Source: Paenibacillus ottowii
GTDB lineage: Bacteria; Bacillota; Bacilli; Paenibacillales; Paenibacillaceae
Direction of reading: 5' to 3'
DNA: 64,000 nt
NCBI RefSeq assembly: GCF_006874425.1
Contig: NZ_VIJZ01000001.1
Coordinates: 124,001 to 188,000 of the forward strand
Under the pieces are notes generated by a model that saw nothing but the letters and a program-made list of their open reading frames with translations, ran no database searches and had not been told where the DNA came from. This document shows, in pieces, positions 51,601-61,194 of the stretch; positions within the stretch are counted from its first letter, which is position 1, and each line of letters starts with the position of its first letter. A program made the position numbers and the translations under genes.

Positions 51601-51873
51601 TCATTCTTTCTCACTGCTAAATACTTCAATCATCGTTAATGCCCCCGTCCGATAACCGTGGGTGAACGCTGCTGCGGAGTGCAGGGAAGTTGACTCGCTT
51701 AATAAATCAAACATGACTTCAATTTGCTCAAAATCGACTGCTGGTAATTTATTTTTCAACATTTCCATAAGATCGCTAATTTTTTGATTCACTTTTTGAG
51801 ATTCAGGGTCGGTTGACTTTACTTGTTCACTGGGACGCCAGTTCCCATAATAATAAATATCCTCCAAAATCAT
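51601..51873 (-). CDS. Small DUF6809-like protein
   Basis: The 90-aa protein ends with LHSAAAFTHGYRTGALTMIE, the F-x-x-G-(F/Y)-R-x-G-A-x-x-M-x-E pattern of DUF6809-type Firmicutes proteins. The N-terminus (MILEDIYYYGNWRPSEQVKS) also fits. Function unknown. GGAGG is found seven bases upstream. A fragment of a related gene lies at 55466. Confidence 0.65.
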   Translation of the reverse strand: MILEDIYYYGNWRPSEQVKSTDPESQKVNQKISDLMEMLKNKLPAVDFEQIEVMFDLLSESTSLHSAAAFTHGYRTGALTMIEVFSSEKE

Positions 51874-52079
51874 TTTTTTATCCTGCCTCCTATGAATACT
51901 GTTGTGTTAAGTCTTTGTTATCACGTAAATCTATCATCCAAGCAAAGTTTACTACATATGGAAGATACATATTGATATCTATGCGTTATTCGCATAAAAC
52001 TTTTTTAGTATACAGGCTGAGTTAAAAATGTACATGCGGTGCCACTACGCGGTCGTATTTCTTAATCAAGCTAAAAAGT

Positions 52080-52313
52080 TTGAAATTCGGGCACAAAGGT
52101 GAATGTTATCGCTTGAACAGCACTATTCTGTCCGCTTCGATTCTTGTTCGACTTGGTGCTGACTTCTTACAAATCTCACAAACAACCTATTCCCGATATG
52201 AAAATGGAAACCTGGACATCCCAAGTGTTGTCTTGATCAAATTGGCGGATTTCCACAAGGTGAGTATCGACTTTATTCTTGGTCAGACAGATAATCCTGA
52301 ACGTTACAGGTAA
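52080..52313 (+). pseudogene. XRE-family regulator remnant
   Basis: The end encodes ISQTTYSRYENGNLDIPSVV, then KLADFHKVSIDFILGQTDNP, the second half of a Cro/CI helix-turn-helix domain. The first helices are missing: upstream sequence reads STILSASILVRLGADFLQ, a damaged version of the first turn, with no start or RBS. Confidence 0.7.
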
Positions 52314-52332
52314 AAGGTATTACATTCACAAT

Positions 52333-52362
52333 AAAGCTCCCGTGATGATTCACAGGAGCTTT
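52333..52362 (+). terminator. Terminator after the XRE remnant
   Basis: AAAGCTCC/GGAGCTTT with inner GTGA/TCAC; the T-run is short. Confidence 0.55.
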
Positions 52363-52466
52363 GTCGATTGCCTATCTAACGGTATAATGTAGCCCATTCA
52401 CATAAAGTTCTCTCTTTTTGCAGTTGCAGAGTATACTAATAGATCTAATATCAACAACTTCAATTC

Positions 52467-52640
52467 TTAATTCATGAATTCATTTCTAAATTTGCGGAAT
52501 TCTTTAGGTGTTTTATTATAACGTTTTTTAAACGACTGAATGAAGTGATTTACGTGATTGAAGCCCGCTCTGTGGGCTATTTCAGTTATGGTATATTGCG
52601 TTGAGGTTAGTAATTCACTACTTTTCTTGATGCGGTATTG
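52467..52640 (-). pseudogene. AraC-family regulator C-terminal remnant
   Basis: The minus strand reads QYRIKKSSELLTSTQYTITE, then IAHRAGFNHVNHFIQSFKKR and YNKTPKEFRKFR to a stop, the second helix-turn-helix of an AraC/XylS activator. It breaks off at about 52640, and the sequence beyond belongs to a csaA relic on the other strand, so most of the gene is deleted. Confidence 0.8.
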
Positions 52641-52651
52641 TAGCTGAAGAG

Positions 52652-52810
52652 ATGATAGGGGAACAAATCATAGCTGTAGTCAACTTTCCTCCTCGACGAA
52701 TAGCAGGCTTTAAGTCAGAGGTATTAGTCCTTGGCGGAATACCCGAAAAGGGGGACGTGGTTTTGTTGAAACCAGATATTAAATTACCTGATGGAACGCC
52801 CATCGGATGA
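52652..52810 (+). pseudogene. csaA: CsaA tRNA-binding chaperone C-terminal remnant
   Basis: The plus strand reads IGEQIIAVVNFPPRRIAGFK, SEVLVLGGIPEKGDVVLLKP and ends LPDGTPIG, the end of CsaA-type EMAP/tRNA-binding proteins (~110 aa). Only about 53 residues remain and there is no ribosome site. It begins just where the AraC remnant ends. Confidence 0.75.
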
Positions 52811-52916
52811 TAAATCGTTCCTATTTCATCTGTATCCTTTTCATAAAAGAAGGTAATGGGTTGCAAGTATAGAATTAATACCTATAGGAAACTACTAAAT
52901 TTTGGAGGTTGGTAGC

Positions 52917-53390
52917 ATGTCTGTAGTAGCTCAGTATCTTCAGGAATGGCTAAGGCACAGATTGGTGTTGCAAGAATTGGTTGAAGTGATTCCGGATGAA
53001 CATATTGACTTTAAACCCTGGGACAATGCGATGCCTATGGGTTCCCTAATTGTTCATATAGCCAGTTCTATGGAAATGTTCGTGAAAACCGTTAAAAATG
53101 GTACCTTCACTCCACCGGCAAAGATAGACCAATATCACACAATAGCCGATATACGCAGCATAGTCGATCAATTGACAGAGGAAACAATCCGAGAATTGAA
53201 GGAATTAAATGCTCAACACCTAGAAAAGGAGATTGAATTTAAAAACTTCCTTGGCACGGGGAGCTTCTGGCTATCTACGGCGAAAGACCATGAGATTCAC
53301 CATAAAGGCCAATTATTTACGTATGTACGAATGGTTGGAGTACAAAATATACCTTTTATGATTATGCAACCTCCCCAAAAAACAAATTAA
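52917..53390 (+). CDS. DinB/YfiT-family protein
   Basis: The 157-aa four-helix protein has the DinB metal ligands: His near MGSLIVHIASS and the C-terminal pair AKDHEIHHKGQLFTYVR. Members bind Ni/Zn and some act in thiol-transfer or stress reactions; substrate unknown. GGAGG precedes ATG 52917. Confidence 0.88.
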   Translation: MSVVAQYLQEWLRHRLVLQELVEVIPDEHIDFKPWDNAMPMGSLIVHIASSMEMFVKTVKNGTFTPPAKIDQYHTIADIRSIVDQLTEETIRELKELNAQHLEKEIEFKNFLGTGSFWLSTAKDHEIHHKGQLFTYVRMVGVQNIPFMIMQPPQKTN

Positions 53391-53442
53391 CGTTCGGATG
53401 TATTATTAAACGAAACCCAAACCGTAGCTTCACCAATATAAT

Positions 53443-53477
53443 GAGACGGCAGCCATTGTAACGGCTGTCGTCTTCTC
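53443..53477. terminator. Terminator between convergent genes
   Basis: GAGACGGCAGCC pairs with GGCTGTCGTCTTCTC with one wobble and a small bulge. It lies between convergent DinB and EamA genes and can serve both. Confidence 0.75.
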
Positions 53478-53521
53478 AATTAACGAGCAGTACTATCCTA
53501 ATGCCTACCCGTAAAATTTAC

Positions 53522-54460
53522 TCACTCTGAAAGCGGGCTATCTTCTTTTGATTGGTTATTTGAAGAAGGCTTTTTATTGAATGCCAATAACAAGATCAGT
53601 CCGATGATACATAATACACCCATCCATTGGAAGAAGCCAAAAGGCTCTTTTAACCAAAACACAGTTGTTAGAACAGCAGCTAACGGTTCCAAACTACTTA
53701 GAAAGCTTGTTTCTTTTGGTGATAGACTTTGTAAACTTTCTATATAGAACCAAAATGCGATCATTGTACCGAATATAATAACGAATGCTAGGTATAAATA
53801 GGTTTCTGGTGTCAAGCTTTTAAAATCGATTTGCCAAGGTGGATGGATCAAGCTTAATCCCAAACCGCCAATGACCATAGCCCAACCCACAATAACCAGG
53901 GAATCGTATTGCTTCAGAAGAGGTATTGCGTATAAGGTATAAAAAGCCAGGGCTATTGCTGATAAGATACCCCAAACGATTGCGATCTTCGGAACGGATA
54001 GTTGAGAAATAGAGCCATTTGTTAACAAGAAAAAGCACCCCACTAAAGCCAGGAAAATAGCTGTCAGATCCTTTCGGGTGAAGACAATGTGCTTTCGCAG
54101 AACTAAATAGATGATAATCATTACAGGTGCTAAATACTGTAATAGTGTCGCAACAGCAGCATTACCACTTTGGATGGATGCCATATACGTATATTGAACC
54201 GCTAGCATACCCACCAAACCGTAGACAATGAGTTGAAAAGCGGTCCTTCTATTTTTCCATACAGCCCATATTTGAGAACGTTCCTTTACCAAAAATTGCA
54301 CGGCCAACAGTAAAACACCAGCCATGAGCAAACGTATCGTTACAAGCCAATTGACATCGATTTGTTGAAAGAGTTTTTTGGCAACGGTCCCACTGACACC
54401 CCAAAATATAGCTCCTGTGATCACAAGAAGTAATCCTGTTCTTCTAGCTGATTTGTTCAT
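53522..54460 (-). CDS. EamA-family (DMT) transporter
   Basis: The 312-aa protein has ten membrane helices and two EamA repeats ([19 protein letters not shown] in the first, [20 protein letters not shown] in the second). Such carriers export amino acids or other metabolites. The divergently transcribed AraC gene next to it could be its regulator. Confidence 0.9.
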   Translation of the reverse strand: MNKSARRTGLLLVITGAIFWGVSGTVAKKLFQQIDVNWLVTIRLLMAGVLLLAVQFLVKERSQIWAVWKNRRTAFQLIVYGLVGMLAVQYTYMASIQSGNAAVATLLQYLAPVMIIIYLVLRKHIVFTRKDLTAIFLALVGCFFLLTNGSISQLSVPKIAIVWGILSAIALAFYTLYAIPLLKQYDSLVIVGWAMVIGGLGLSLIHPPWQIDFKSLTPETYLYLAFVIIFGTMIAFWFYIESLQSLSPKETSFLSSLEPLAAVLTTVFWLKEPFGFFQWMGVLCIIGLILLLAFNKKPSSNNQSKEDSPLSE

Positions 54461-54569
54461 GAATATTCTCCACCTTGAGATATAATAATAGTGTTATAAT
54501 AGGTGAAATTTTTTTCGAATAATACTTGAATATGATAAAAAAATATAAATATATTGAGGTTGTGATGAT

Positions 54570-55457
54570 TTGCAAATAAAAAATTTCATGGTTGACCAAA
54601 ACCTAAAAGAACTAACTGAGCACCGGACAGTCGTACTGCCGGTTGCGTGTTATGAAACAACGATTAGCCAAAATATACATGGACATATACCTCTTCATTG
54701 GCATGATGAAATTCAATTTGTTCTGGTTGTAAAAGGGGAAGCCATCTTTCAAATAAATGAAGACAAACAAATCGTACGACAAGGTGATGGCTTATTCATA
54801 AATAGTGGCTGCCTACACATGGCGGAAGATCAGAATGAATCGGGTTGTGTGTATATCTGTTTAAACGCTTCTCCTCATTACGTTTTATCACCAGAACTTT
54901 ACAGCCCCTATGTAGCCCCTTATATTCAAGCAACTAACTTACCTTATGTATATATAGATTCTAATGAGCTCTGGGGGAAAAACATCTTAGATGCCATTTT
55001 GAAAATCAATCAATGTATTCAACAAAAATCACCATACTTTGAGATGGATATTACCATGCATTTAACAATGATCTGGAAAAACTTGGTCACGAATGGCTTT
55101 AAATTAGAATATGACCAGACGGAAATGGTAAAGAGTCAGCGGATCAAGCAAATGTTAAATTGGATCTATTTGCATTACGCTGAAAAAGTCACATTAGATG
55201 ATATTGCGAAAGCTGGTCAATTGAGCCGTTCTGAATGCTGCCGATATTTCAAACGAGTGTTAAAGATAACTCCGCTGAATTATGTCATGGATTATCGGAT
55301 TCAAAAAAGCTTGGTCTTATTGCAACAAGCAGAATCTAACGTTACAGAAGTTGCCTATAAGGTCGGATTTAATAGTACCAGCTATTTTATAGAAAGATTC
55401 AGAAAAGCGATGAACATGACACCGTTAGCCTACAAAAAATGTAAAATGGATGATTGA
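54570..55457 (+). CDS. AraC-family regulator
   Basis: The 295-aa protein has a cupin effector domain (HIPLHWHDEIQFVLVVKGEA) and two C-terminal helix-turn-helix motifs (VTLDDIAKAGQLSRSECCRY, then VTEVAYKVGFNSTSYFIERF). A TTG start is likely, with GAGGT eight bases upstream. It is divergent from the EamA gene, 109 bp apart, and probably controls it. Confidence 0.88.
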   Translation: MQIKNFMVDQNLKELTEHRTVVLPVACYETTISQNIHGHIPLHWHDEIQFVLVVKGEAIFQINEDKQIVRQGDGLFINSGCLHMAEDQNESGCVYICLNASPHYVLSPELYSPYVAPYIQATNLPYVYIDSNELWGKNILDAILKINQCIQQKSPYFEMDITMHLTMIWKNLVTNGFKLEYDQTEMVKSQRIKQMLNWIYLHYAEKVTLDDIAKAGQLSRSECCRYFKRVLKITPLNYVMDYRIQKSLVLLQQAESNVTEVAYKVGFNSTSYFIERFRKAMNMTPLAYKKCKMDD

Positions 55458-55465
55458 TAACCTAT

Positions 55466-55510
55466 GGATGAACGCTGCTGCGGAGTGTAGGAAAGTGGGC
55501 TTGCTTAATA
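55466..55510 (-). pseudogene. Fragment related to the DUF6809-like gene
   Basis: Some 45 bp match 51656-51700 closely, including the identical run GAACGCTGCTGCGGAGTG. It is a short relic of a second copy of that gene, left between AraC and Crp genes. Confidence 0.6.
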
Positions 55511-55627
55511 TACATATTATTATCTTTTGTTAATTACAAGGTGTGAGTATGGAAATATAATCTAGACAGATGTTGTAGAATTCTGAATGCAACCAAATAT
55601 AAAGTATGGGAGTGAAGGAGGAAACAG

Positions 55628-56221
55628 ATGGAGGATGAATTCGCTCAAATCCAATATTCAATTGAACTGCTTATGCAGGATAAGCTGCCACAAGAGGTCG
55701 TTAACCATGCAATGAATGAGTTTACAAAAAAGAAAATTGCTAAAGGAGATTTATTAGTTCATCAGGGAGTTGTACAAAAAGAAATATATTTTGTTATCTC
55801 CGGTTTATTAAGAAGCTTTTATATCGATGTTAATGGGGATGATATCACAAGATTTTTTTCAAAAGAGGGTTCAGTGCTTTGTTATGAAATATTGTTTGAT
55901 CATAAACCTTCAAACCGTTGTATCGAGGCTTTGGAGGATAGTGTCGTTATGTCCATGTCATGTAATGATTTCAAAAAATTAATAGAGAATCATATATATT
56001 GCATGAAAGCTTATACAAAATTATTGGAACGTAAGTTGGAATATAAAATTCAAAGAGAGAGCAGTTTTTTATTAAAAAGTGCAACGGAGAGGTATTTGGA
56101 TTTTAGAAAAGGGTATCCCCAATTGGAGAAGCGTATCAATCTAGCCTATGTCGCCTCTTATATCGGAATTACACCCGTGTCGTTGAGCAGAATCAGAAGA
56201 GCGATTGCGGAGGAGATTTAA
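55628..56221 (+). CDS. Crp/Fnr-family regulator
   Basis: The 197-aa protein has a cyclic-nucleotide-binding-like beta-barrel (KGDLLVHQGVVQKEIYFVIS) and a C-terminal helical DNA-binding domain (YVASYIGITPVSLSRIRR). AGGAAACAG precedes the ATG. It overlaps the reading region of the next aldo-keto reductase gene closely (25 bp gap to its ATG) and probably controls it. Confidence 0.85.
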   Translation: MEDEFAQIQYSIELLMQDKLPQEVVNHAMNEFTKKKIAKGDLLVHQGVVQKEIYFVISGLLRSFYIDVNGDDITRFFSKEGSVLCYEILFDHKPSNRCIEALEDSVVMSMSCNDFKKLIENHIYCMKAYTKLLERKLEYKIQRESSFLLKSATERYLDFRKGYPQLEKRINLAYVASYIGITPVSLSRIRRAIAEEI

Positions 56222-56245
56222 AATTTGGAAAGCGAGGAGTTCATC

Positions 56246-57205
56246 ATGAAATATGTAACCATGAAAAACGACAAAATACCGGCTATTGCACTGGGAACGT
56301 GGTCATGGGGCACAGGTGTTAACGGTGGAGACCGGGTTTTTGGAAATAACTATACTGCGGAGGACTTGAGACCTGTTTATGAAAAAGCCGTTAAACATGG
56401 TTTTACCTTATGGGATACTGCAGCCGTATATGGTTATGGCGCATCGGAAACCATTTTAGGCCATTTCATTAAGGAAGAACAAGATATATTGATTTCTACA
56501 AAGTTCACACCCTTCGATGGCCAAGAGCAAAACATGAGGAAGTCATTAAAGGAAAGTATGGAGAGACTTTGTAGGGAAAATATTGACCTTTATTGGATTC
56601 ACAATCCCCGGAATGTTGAAAAATGGATACAAGAAATCATCCCCCTTGCAAAGGAAAATAAGATTAAACACATCGGGGTATCTAATCATAACTTGGATGA
56701 ATTGAAATTGGCTGTTAGCATTCTGGAAAATGAGGGTTTGGAACTTGCAGCCGTTCAAAATCACTATAGCTTATTGTATAGGGAATCAGAAGAAGCAGGT
56801 ATTATCGATTGGTGTAACGATAATCATATCGTTTTCTTCTCTTATATGGTTCTGGAACAAGGAGCACTAACAGGCAAATATAATGCTAATCATCCGTTCC
56901 AAAGCAATACAAGAAGAGGAGAAGCCTTTAGTATAGAAACCCTGAGAAAACTTCAAAATTTAATCAATGTTATGAGCGAGATTGGGGACAAATATAAAGT
57001 TGGACCGGCCCCCGTAGCAATGGCTTGGTCCCTTGTAAAGGGGACTGTACCCATTATAGGAGTTACCAAAGAAGCACATATTGACGATGCATTAACTGCT
57101 ATAACTCTTACACTAGAAAAAAAGGACATTCATGATTTAGAACACGCTGCTATGGAGACAGGTATATCCGTTAGGGGCGCATGGGAAAAAAGTATAAAAA
57201 AATAA
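56246..57205 (+). CDS. Aldo/keto reductase
   Basis: The 319-aa NADPH-dependent reductase has the catalytic Asp (LWDTAAVYGYGASE, Asp-Tyr), Lys (ISTKFTPF), and His (YWIHNPRN). The C-terminal region GPAPVAMAWSLVKG binds the coenzyme. GAGGAG lies seven bases before ATG 56246. It runs up against a truncated transporter. Confidence 0.9.
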   Translation: MKYVTMKNDKIPAIALGTWSWGTGVNGGDRVFGNNYTAEDLRPVYEKAVKHGFTLWDTAAVYGYGASETILGHFIKEEQDILISTKFTPFDGQEQNMRKSLKESMERLCRENIDLYWIHNPRNVEKWIQEIIPLAKENKIKHIGVSNHNLDELKLAVSILENEGLELAAVQNHYSLLYRESEEAGIIDWCNDNHIVFFSYMVLEQGALTGKYNANHPFQSNTRRGEAFSIETLRKLQNLINVMSEIGDKYKVGPAPVAMAWSLVKGTVPIIGVTKEAHIDDALTAITLTLEKKDIHDLEHAAMETGISVRGAWEKSIKK

Positions 57206-57915
57206 TTTTGCGGTTTATAATGATGGTTTTGATTGCCCTGCTTACCCTTGTTTTGTCGCGTGTGCTTCCACAACGGAAACCGACACCTACATTAAATTAT
57301 CGACAATTGATTCTATCGCTTGGCTTCCTATTTGTCCGTACACCCGTTCTACGTCGCCGCGCTTTCTATCAAGCTTGTCTGTTTGGCGCCTTTAGCTTGT
57401 TCTGGACCGTTATTCCTCTGCATCTGGCGGATCACTTTGGCCTCTCGCAGCAGGGGATTGCCTGGTTTGCCTTAGCTGGTGTGGGTGGCGCTATTGCCGC
57501 ACCTATTTGTGGCCGATTAGCCGACAAAGGCTGGACCCGGGCTTTGACCGGCACATTCCTGGTGGTGGCTGTTTTTTCCTTCCTGCTTGCCGTACTGGTA
57601 AAAGGTCATTCTGTTGTGGGTTTACTGCTGATGGTTGTCGCTGCAATTACACTGGATATGGCTGTTTCGGGCAATCTGGTATTGGGTCAACGCGCTATTT
57701 ATTCGATTGGCAAAGAATCAAGAGGACGCTTGAATGGACTGTTCATGTCATTATTTTTCTTGGGCGGGGCAGCTGGCTCTTCCTTGGGTGGCTGGGCATA
57801 CGCTCAAGGTGGCTGGCAGACTGCAGCTGGTTTGGGTACAGTTCTCCCGGCTCTGGTCCTGCTGTACTTTCTGACCGAACGAAAGCCCGTTTTTAGCAAA
57901 CTCAAACAAAGCTAA
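57181..57915 (+). pseudogene. MFS transporter, C-terminal half only
   Basis: Sequence from about 57206 encodes six helices of the second half of a DHA1-type MFS (SLFWTVIPLHLADHFGLSQQ, GRLADKGWTRALTGTFLVV, RGRLNGLFMSLFFLGGAAGS). The first half is absent; an ATG at 57181 inside the reductase gene opens the frame but the first ~25 residues are not natural. The GC-rich fragment joins the AT-rich reductase exactly here, marking an insertion or deletion. Confidence 0.8.
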
Positions 57916-58038
57916 AAGTTGTATGCCTCCCGGGGGGAACACGACGTCGCTTTATCAGGTAATTAAAAGTTTGAAGTCGTTAAACTAACGCGATACATTA
58001 GGTATAAGTAATTGATGAAAAGAAGAGGGGAGAGCGAA

Positions 58039-58494
58039 ATGAAGACAATCAAGTGCATGATGGACCACCTATACTGGGCGGACGGACGCATCTTGGACGC
58101 GCTCGAGGAGAGTAAGACGAAAAACAAGAACCTTCTGAAGCTGGTTCGGCACGTTGCGGTCGCGGAACGAGTCTGGCTGGACCGATTGCAGGGCAAGGGT
58201 AGCGCGCAATATTCGTTGTGGGAGGAAACGGAAGACCTGACGGCGATCCGGGCGATGTTCGAAGAAAACGCCGAGCAATATCGCATCTATATCGAAGGGC
58301 TCAAGGAATTCGAACTGGATGAGATGATTGACTATGAGAACCAGAGCGGGGGGGCGTTCCGAACGTCCGCCCGGGACATTCTGTTGCAGGTCCTCTTACA
58401 TGGGCAATATCACCGAGGACAGATCAACCGGGCACTTCGGATTGAATCGGCTGAGCCTGCTCAAGTTGATTACATCACGTTCACGAGACTCTAA
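58039..58494 (+). CDS. DinB-family protein
   Basis: The 151-aa protein has the family ligands: KLVRHVAVAERVWLDRL and, near the end, QVLLHGQYHRGQINRAL. This is a second, unrelated DinB gene. GGGGAG precedes ATG 58039. Confidence 0.9.
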   Translation: MKTIKCMMDHLYWADGRILDALEESKTKNKNLLKLVRHVAVAERVWLDRLQGKGSAQYSLWEETEDLTAIRAMFEENAEQYRIYIEGLKEFELDEMIDYENQSGGAFRTSARDILLQVLLHGQYHRGQINRALRIESAEPAQVDYITFTRL

Positions 58495-58599
58495 CGGGCC
58501 TAATAACCACCATAAAATCTAAAGTTGTAGGTGAATTATGGTTTATAATGGAGATGGAGATGTTATAAAAGAAGACCCGGGTTAGAGGAGAGATAGATC

Positions 58600-58801
58600 A
58601 TGACGGGTTCAAACTTCATTGGCATGCTTCCCGACATCGAGGAGGGGCGGCGAAGGGGATCACCGGCCGCTCGTACAACGAATATTCGATATGGAGCCGT
58701 TGGATGGGAAAATGCTTAAAGGTCTAAATGAAGAATTGGAACTCGCTGATCTTGAAGAGGACATCCAGGAAATAGGATATCCAGTAAAAAGGGAAGATTG
58801 A
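58600..58801 (+). pseudogene. Small frameshifted gene of unknown function
   Basis: ATG 58600 has a good GAGGAG nine bases upstream and opens MTGSNFIGMLPDIEEG, but stops at 58719; another frame continues to 58801 with MEPLDGKMLKGLNEELELAD, an acidic helical tail. The two probably formed one ~65-aa protein. I do not recognise it. Confidence 0.4.
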
Positions 58802-58832
58802 AAATAGTATGTACATAGACATTTCCTGTTGA

Positions 58833-58857
58833 AAGTCGCTATTAAAGCGGCTTTTTT
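58833..58857 (+). terminator. Terminator
   Basis: AAGTCGC/GCGGCTT, one wobble, with seven T. Confidence 0.8.
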
Positions 58858-58957
58858 TATTTTATTGGTGGTCAGAAGAAAAAAATCTAGATTACCTCAA
58901 TTACTAAGGCTTGAACCAATAAGATCCTAAAAAAGACGATGTTAATTGTTCACATCC

Positions 58958-58989
58958 TTGACTTTCCCCTGCACGGGAAACTGTATACT
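58958..58989 (+). promoter_or_regulatory. MerR-type promoter with operator dyad
   Basis: TTGACT and TATACT are separated by an overlong 20 bp, and the spacer holds the dyad ACTTTCCC / GGGAAACT. This is the classic arrangement on which MerR-family activators twist DNA to permit transcription. It lies 31 bp before the merR gene. Confidence 0.8.
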
Positions 58990-59019
58990 CACATTATGTT
59001 ATAGATTGGAGATGATATT

Positions 59020-59838
59020 TTGTTCAAAATCAGTGCATTTTCCAGGCTAAGCAAGGTCTCCTTAAAAACACTGCGTTATTACGACCAGATTGGCATACTT
59101 AAGCCGAGAAAAGTGGATCACGATACAGGCTATCGTTACTATTCCGCAGATCAGCTTCTTGAGCTCAACCGAATCTTGATTTATAAGGAATTGGGTTTTA
59201 CATTGCCCCAAATTAACCAGCTGCTTCAGGAAGATATTTCATTAGAAAATATTCAAGGCATGTTTAAGCTGAAAAGAAGCGAAATCCAGCATATCATCGA
59301 TACGGAACAAGCCAAACTCGTCAGGATTGAGGAACGTATGCAGCTTATAGAAAAAGAGGGGCAATTCGAAACGGGGCAAGAAATCAGAATCAAAGCAGAT
59401 GGTGCTCAATCGTTTTTTTATCAGAAAACATGCGGGAAAGAAGAGGACATTCCAGATTTATTCCGTCAATTTGATCAGTTATTAACAATAGAAATTCGTC
59501 AATCGATTCAAGGTCCTCAGGTTGTTTTATGGAAAGAGATTGACGGAAAAGAGGATGAGTTTGAGTTTGAAATCGGTTATTTTTTAACCTGTGAATTGCG
59601 ATCATTTCCAGAACCGTTTCAGCTACGGACCCTTCCTCCTGAACCGATGATGGCCACAATGGCTTTTCATTCAAATGCTAGTTTTGATTGTGCAGCCTGT
59701 GTTCATTTAGCTAAATGGATTGAGAAAAATAACTATCAGATCAAGGAAAACGAATCAGGTAGGGAACTATATTTACCGTTAACTTCAGAACGAGATGCAC
59801 AATTCATAGAAATACAAATTCCCATTATAAATAGATAA
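59020..59838 (+). CDS. MerR-family regulator with GyrI-like effector domain
   Basis: The N-terminal winged helix (SKVSLKTLRYYDQIGILKPR, then YRYYSADQLLELNRILIYKE) is a typical drug-sensing MerR. A coiled coil follows (~residues 80-120), and the last 150 residues look like a GyrI-like drug-binding domain. TTG start with TTGGAG upstream. It likely controls its own promoter and the MFS exporter behind it, 24 bp away. Confidence 0.9.
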   Translation: MFKISAFSRLSKVSLKTLRYYDQIGILKPRKVDHDTGYRYYSADQLLELNRILIYKELGFTLPQINQLLQEDISLENIQGMFKLKRSEIQHIIDTEQAKLVRIEERMQLIEKEGQFETGQEIRIKADGAQSFFYQKTCGKEEDIPDLFRQFDQLLTIEIRQSIQGPQVVLWKEIDGKEDEFEFEIGYFLTCELRSFPEPFQLRTLPPEPMMATMAFHSNASFDCAACVHLAKWIEKNNYQIKENESGRELYLPLTSERDAQFIEIQIPIINR

Positions 59839-59862
59839 CTGAGGAAGGTGGAGTGGGGGAAA

Positions 59863-61038
59863 TTGAAAAATAAACGGATCATCTATGTCCTGGCACTGGC
59901 TGTTTTTCTGATTGGAACCATTGAATATATTATTACGGGAGTTATTGAGATGATGGCTGTGGACTTGGGAGTATCTACTTCGGAAGCCGGGTTATTGGTG
60001 ACTGTGTTTGCTCTTGCCGCAGCCATTGTCGCTCCGATTTTAATTGCATTAACGATCAATGCAGATCGCAAGAAACTACTAATGACGACCCTTGGTGTGT
60101 TTATTGCCAGCAACGGACTTATGTTGGTAGATCTTGCTTATGAAACAGTACTATGGATACGAATTATCCAAGGGGCTAGCGGAGGAATCGCTACGGTTGT
60201 AGCTATGGCAGTGGCGACACGGCTCGTTGAAAAAGAAAAAAGGGGCAACGCCATCGGCATCATTTTGATGGGGCTTAGCAGCTCGCTAGTGCTGGGTGTT
60301 CCCATGGGCACATTTTTTAGTGAGATGTTTGGATGGAGAGCGCTATTTGTTTTAATCGGATTATTAAGTGTTCTTCCATTACTGATTATCTATCAAAAGG
60401 TTCCGGCAATCAAAGAAGAAGAAAAGGTCACCCTCAGAATGCAGCTCTCTATTTTAAGAAATCCAACCATATTGACGGCCTTGGTTATTACGTTATTTTA
60501 TGTCGGCGGCTATTCTACACTATTTACTTATATTACACCCTTTTTGCAGGCCACGTCCTCTCTTTCTATGACAGAAATTAGCGGTGTTCTGTTTCTGGCG
60601 GGCATTTGCAGCTTTGTTGGATCAAGAGTAGGTGGACAATTGGCAGATGCAAAGGGATCGAAATTTACCATTTGTCTCGGGCTCATGTTACAAGGGGCGA
60701 CTCTTCTATTATTCGCTCTAGCCGGAGTCAATCTCTGGGTATTAATCATGGTTTTAATGATTTTTATGTTAGCAACGTGGAGCATTTCCCCGGCTCAGCA
60801 ACTATATCTGGTTACTCTGGCGCCTCGAAATCCGGACATTGCTCTTAGTGTAAATACTTCGTTCATCCAATTTGGTTTTGCACTGGGATCTGGATTAGGC
60901 GGGTTAGTCATCAGTCGTACATCTGTCCTATATTTGAATTGGCTGGGTTTTGCCGCTGTAAGCATAGCTTTAATTCTTGCCATCTTACTATTTAATAAAA
61001 TGAGCAGTGGAACTAAAACTCCTATAGTTACTAAATAA
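59863..61038 (+). CDS. MFS (DHA1) exporter
   Basis: The 391-aa transporter has 12 helices, with the loop TINADRKKLLMTTL in motif A position and GLSSSLVLGVPMGTFF. Bacillus Bmr/YdhP-like. The TTG start at 59863 is preceded by GGAG; GTG 59848 is possible. Being next to a MerR regulator suggests drug or metabolite efflux induced by the substrate. Confidence 0.9.
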   Translation: MKNKRIIYVLALAVFLIGTIEYIITGVIEMMAVDLGVSTSEAGLLVTVFALAAAIVAPILIALTINADRKKLLMTTLGVFIASNGLMLVDLAYETVLWIRIIQGASGGIATVVAMAVATRLVEKEKRGNAIGIILMGLSSSLVLGVPMGTFFSEMFGWRALFVLIGLLSVLPLLIIYQKVPAIKEEEKVTLRMQLSILRNPTILTALVITLFYVGGYSTLFTYITPFLQATSSLSMTEISGVLFLAGICSFVGSRVGGQLADAKGSKFTICLGLMLQGATLLLFALAGVNLWVLIMVLMIFMLATWSISPAQQLYLVTLAPRNPDIALSVNTSFIQFGFALGSGLGGLVISRTSVLYLNWLGFAAVSIALILAILLFNKMSSGTKTPIVTK

Positions 61039-61081
61039 GAAATGGACTGGACCAAGGTGAAAACTATTCAATACAAACAAG

Positions 61082-61118
61082 AAGGCAGCCAATCAAAGTG
61101 ATTAGCTGCCTTTGTTTA
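61082..61118 (+). terminator. Terminator after the MFS gene
   Basis: AAGGCAGC/GCTGCCTT with inner AATCA/TGATT and a T-rich tail (TTTGTTT). Confidence 0.85.
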
Positions 61119-61194
61119 ACTAACGGGCAGGATAGAGTGACTTTTGTATAGAAAAATTAAAAAAGAACGAATCAATTCGTGCGCAAGATCTGAA

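Noticed and set aside
52618..52866. 82-codon minus-strand frame
   Set aside because: It runs antisense through the csaA remnant and shows no family features.
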